Assembly (NCBI RefSeq): GCF_009765835.1
Contig: NZ_LMUS01000001.1
Location: forward strand, 1,495,559 to 1,559,558
Direction: 5' to 3'
Source of the DNA: Granulicella sp. L56
GTDB lineage: Bacteria > Acidobacteriota > Terriglobia > Terriglobales > Acidobacteriaceae
DNA: 64,000 nt
Under the pieces are notes generated by a model. That model was not told the origin of the DNA. It did no database searches and was given only the letters and a program-made list of their open reading frames with translations. Shown here one piece after another: positions 62,283 through 64,000 of this stretch. The translations under genes and the position numbers were made by a program. How positions within the stretch are numbered: the stretch's first letter is position 1; every line of letters starts with the position of its first letter.

Positions 62283-63887
62283 ATGGCAATTGTTGCAGGA
62301 GTAGATTTCGGAACCCTGAGCGTGCGCGTCACGCTTCTCGACAGCGAGCGCGGCCCGCTCGGAACCGCCATGGCGGAGTATCCGCTGCATCGCAAACGCG
62401 AAGACCCCGACTACGCGACACAGTCTCACGAAGACCACATGCGCGGTCTGGCCAAGGCCATGCGCGACGTGTTGGCAAAGTGTAACGTCTCGGGCGATAA
62501 GGTTGAAGCCATCGCACTCGACACCACCGGTTCCAGCGTCATCCCGGTAGACAAAAATCTCCAGCCGCTCGACGAGTACTACCTCTGGTGCGATCACCGC
62601 GCCAAGCGCGAGGCCCGCGAGATCACCGAGGCCTGTCATCGCGATGGCATCGAAGCGATCGAGTGGTGCGGCGGCGTCTACTCGCACGAGTGGGGCTTCG
62701 CCAAACTGCTGCACTGGCTTCGCAACAACCCCGACAAGCGTGCCAACTTCGCCAGCGCCTTCGAGCACTGCGACATGGTCGCCGCGACACTCTCCGGCAT
62801 CACCGATCCGCGCAAGGCAAAGCGCAGCGTCTGCGCGATGGGCCACAAGTGGCTCTGGAACCCCAAGTGGGGCGGCTTCCCTCCACAGGCGTTTCTCTCG
62901 AAGCTCGATCCGCTATTCGACGGCGTGGTCGAAAAGCTCTCGGGCGAATATCTCACCTCCGACCATCTCGCTGGGCATCTCTCTGAGCACTGGGCGTCCG
63001 AGCTGGGCCTGCGCGCAGGCATTCCCATCCCGGTCGGCGCGTTTGACGCGCACTGGGACGCCATCGGCGCTGGCTGCCGCACGGGCGATGTTGTCAACGT
63101 AATCGGCACGTCAACCTGCATCATTGCGATGCAGCCGGAGATCAGCCTCATCCCCGGGGTCTGCGGCGTCGTTCCCGGCAGCGTGCATCCCAACTATGCC
63201 GGTGTCGAGGCCGGGCTCTCAGCCACCGGTGATATCTTCGAAGCCATCGCCCGCCGCGCTGAAACCACGGTGAAGGCGCTTGCTGAAGGCATCGAGAAGA
63301 ATCGCCCCGGCCAGACCGGCTTGCTGCGACTCACTTGGGACAACGGCGACCGCACTGTTCTGGTCAACGCCGACCTCGCCGGTATCACTATCGGCTGGAA
63401 CCTATTGACGACCGCGCAGGATGAGCTTTACGCCGCCATCGAGGGCACGGCGTTTCATACGCGCATCATCCTTGAGCGCATGGCCGAGCATGGCGTTCCG
63501 GTCGAGCGGGTCGTCAATGCGGGAGGCATTCCGCAGAATAACGCGACACTTAACCAGATCTACGCGAATGTGCTCAACAAGCCTGTCGTCGTTCCTGACG
63601 GCATTCCCACCAGCCTCGGCTCGGGAATATTTGCCATGCTGGCGGCGGGTATCTTCAAGACCGTAGAAGAAGCGCAGGAAAAACTCTGCCTGAAATATCG
63701 AACCTACAATCCGGAACCCGAAGCAGTCGCGATTTATGACAAGCTCTATCGCCACTATCGAGCGCATTACTTTAATTTCGGCGAGAGCGCACCAGAATCC
63801 GTAACCATGCTGGAGACCTTCCGTCAGCTACGCGAGATCGCTCACGAGAGCCACTCAGCGTCGCAGGAAGCTCTACTCAATGCATAA
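62283..63887 (+). CDS. araB: L-ribulokinase
   Basis: 534 residues, FGGY family. VAGVDFGTLSVRVTLLD is the N-terminal phosphate loop, TGSSVIPVDKNLQPLDEYYLWCDHRA a substrate region typical of AraB, and VNAGGIPQNNATLNQIYANVLNKPV with SLGSGIFAMLAAGIF the C-terminal ATPase signature. Phosphorylates L-ribulose. An isomerase gene begins 54 bases downstream. Confidence 0.93.
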   Translation: MAIVAGVDFGTLSVRVTLLDSERGPLGTAMAEYPLHRKREDPDYATQSHEDHMRGLAKAMRDVLAKCNVSGDKVEAIALDTTGSSVIPVDKNLQPLDEYYLWCDHRAKREAREITEACHRDGIEAIEWCGGVYSHEWGFAKLLHWLRNNPDKRANFASAFEHCDMVAATLSGITDPRKAKRSVCAMGHKWLWNPKWGGFPPQAFLSKLDPLFDGVVEKLSGEYLTSDHLAGHLSEHWASELGLRAGIPIPVGAFDAHWDAIGAGCRTGDVVNVIGTSTCIIAMQPEISLIPGVCGVVPGSVHPNYAGVEAGLSATGDIFEAIARRAETTVKALAEGIEKNRPGQTGLLRLTWDNGDRTVLVNADLAGITIGWNLLTTAQDELYAAIEGTAFHTRIILERMAEHGVPVERVVNAGGIPQNNATLNQIYANVLNKPVVVPDGIPTSLGSGIFAMLAAGIFKTVEEAQEKLCLKYRTYNPEPEAVAIYDKLYRHYRAHYFNFGESAPESVTMLETFRQLREIAHESHSASQEALLNA

Positions 63888-63941
63888 ATAACTTAAACAA
63901 TCCCCGTACGCGGGTTTTAACCGAGAGAGATGGAGACGTAG

Positions 63942-64000
63942 ATGTCGAAGCAGATGACGATGGGTGTGATAGTGGGCAACCGGGGATTTTTCCCGAGCCA
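63942..64000 (+). CDS. Start of a FucI/AraA-like sugar isomerase (cut by window edge)
   Basis: Only 19 full codons are visible, MSKQMTMGVIVGNRGFFPS, after a GAGAGATGGAG leader. G-V-I-V-G-N-R-G-F-F-P is the opening of the L-fucose isomerase-like group, some members of which serve as L-arabinose isomerases. Next to araB it most likely supplies L-ribulose. Confidence 0.6.
   Translation, partial: MSKQMTMGVIVGNRGFFPS

Overview
The window looks like a chromosomal segment of a soil Acidobacteriota (class Terriglobia, family Acidobacteriaceae: Granulicella, Edaphobacter or Terriglobus type). The pointers are two roughly 1,200-residue Oar-like TonB receptors with an N-terminal carboxypeptidase-regulatory-like domain, a TIGR03435-family protein, moderately high GC, short operons separated by dispersed non-coding repeats, and many exported sugar-related proteins. 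No rRNA, insertion sequence, integrase, phage module or CRISPR array was seen. Three tRNAs (Pro, His, Arg) are present.

Layout. 1-10.4 kb: a cut APC amino-acid permease, then an exported GH36 alpha-galactosidase/alpha-N-acetylgalactosaminidase with a PKD domain, an Oar-like outer-membrane receptor, a KbaZ/GatZ-type tagatose-bisphosphate aldolase subunit, an AgaS-type sugar-phosphate isomerase/deaminase and a divergent PfkB kinase. Together they read as uptake and breakdown of an alpha-linked galactose or N-acetylgalactosamine glycan through tagatose phosphates. 10.5-19.6 kb: tRNAs and housekeeping genes (ppa, purS, hemE-hemH-hemY-cobalamin adenosyltransferase). 19.7-32.2 kb: a second catabolic island with an exported PHP-domain protein, an exported Ca-dependent PI-phospholipase C, a Tat-exported phosphoesterase, a second Oar-like receptor, IolB, myo-inositol oxygenase, a LacI regulator, a DMT-superfamily sugar permease and an overlooked small membrane protein. 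Its gene content suggests release of inositol from phosphatidylinositol and oxidation to glucuronate.

32.6-41.1 kb: a BamD-like protein, Rpe, a truncated UvrC-like protein, a TldD/TldE pair with a small zinc-ribbon gene between them, and an exported DUF1906 protein. 41.2-49.6 kb: DinB-like protein, a predicted PD-(D/E)xK (NucS-like) nuclease of unknown role, FmdB, cupin, a histone H1-like basic protein, an unrecognised lipoprotein, TIGR03435 protein, GatB and an FNT channel. 49.7-58.7 kb: mfd, a free TonB C-terminal domain protein, a DUF885 peptidase, galU, an Old Yellow Enzyme and a ferritin-like protein. 58.9-64 kb: an arabinose locus (LacI regulator, Tat-exported GH51 arabinofuranosidase, AraB, start of a FucI/AraA-like isomerase) with two matching CG-centred operators.

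Non-coding structure is notable. At least eight copies of a ~50-bp dispersed repeat (core ACCGGAGCG.AGCGCAGTGG, both orientations) sit only between genes; a second family made of short hairpins occurs twice; and there is a perfect 22-bp inverted repeat upstream of galU. All functions are read from sequence motifs and family knowledge; no search was run.
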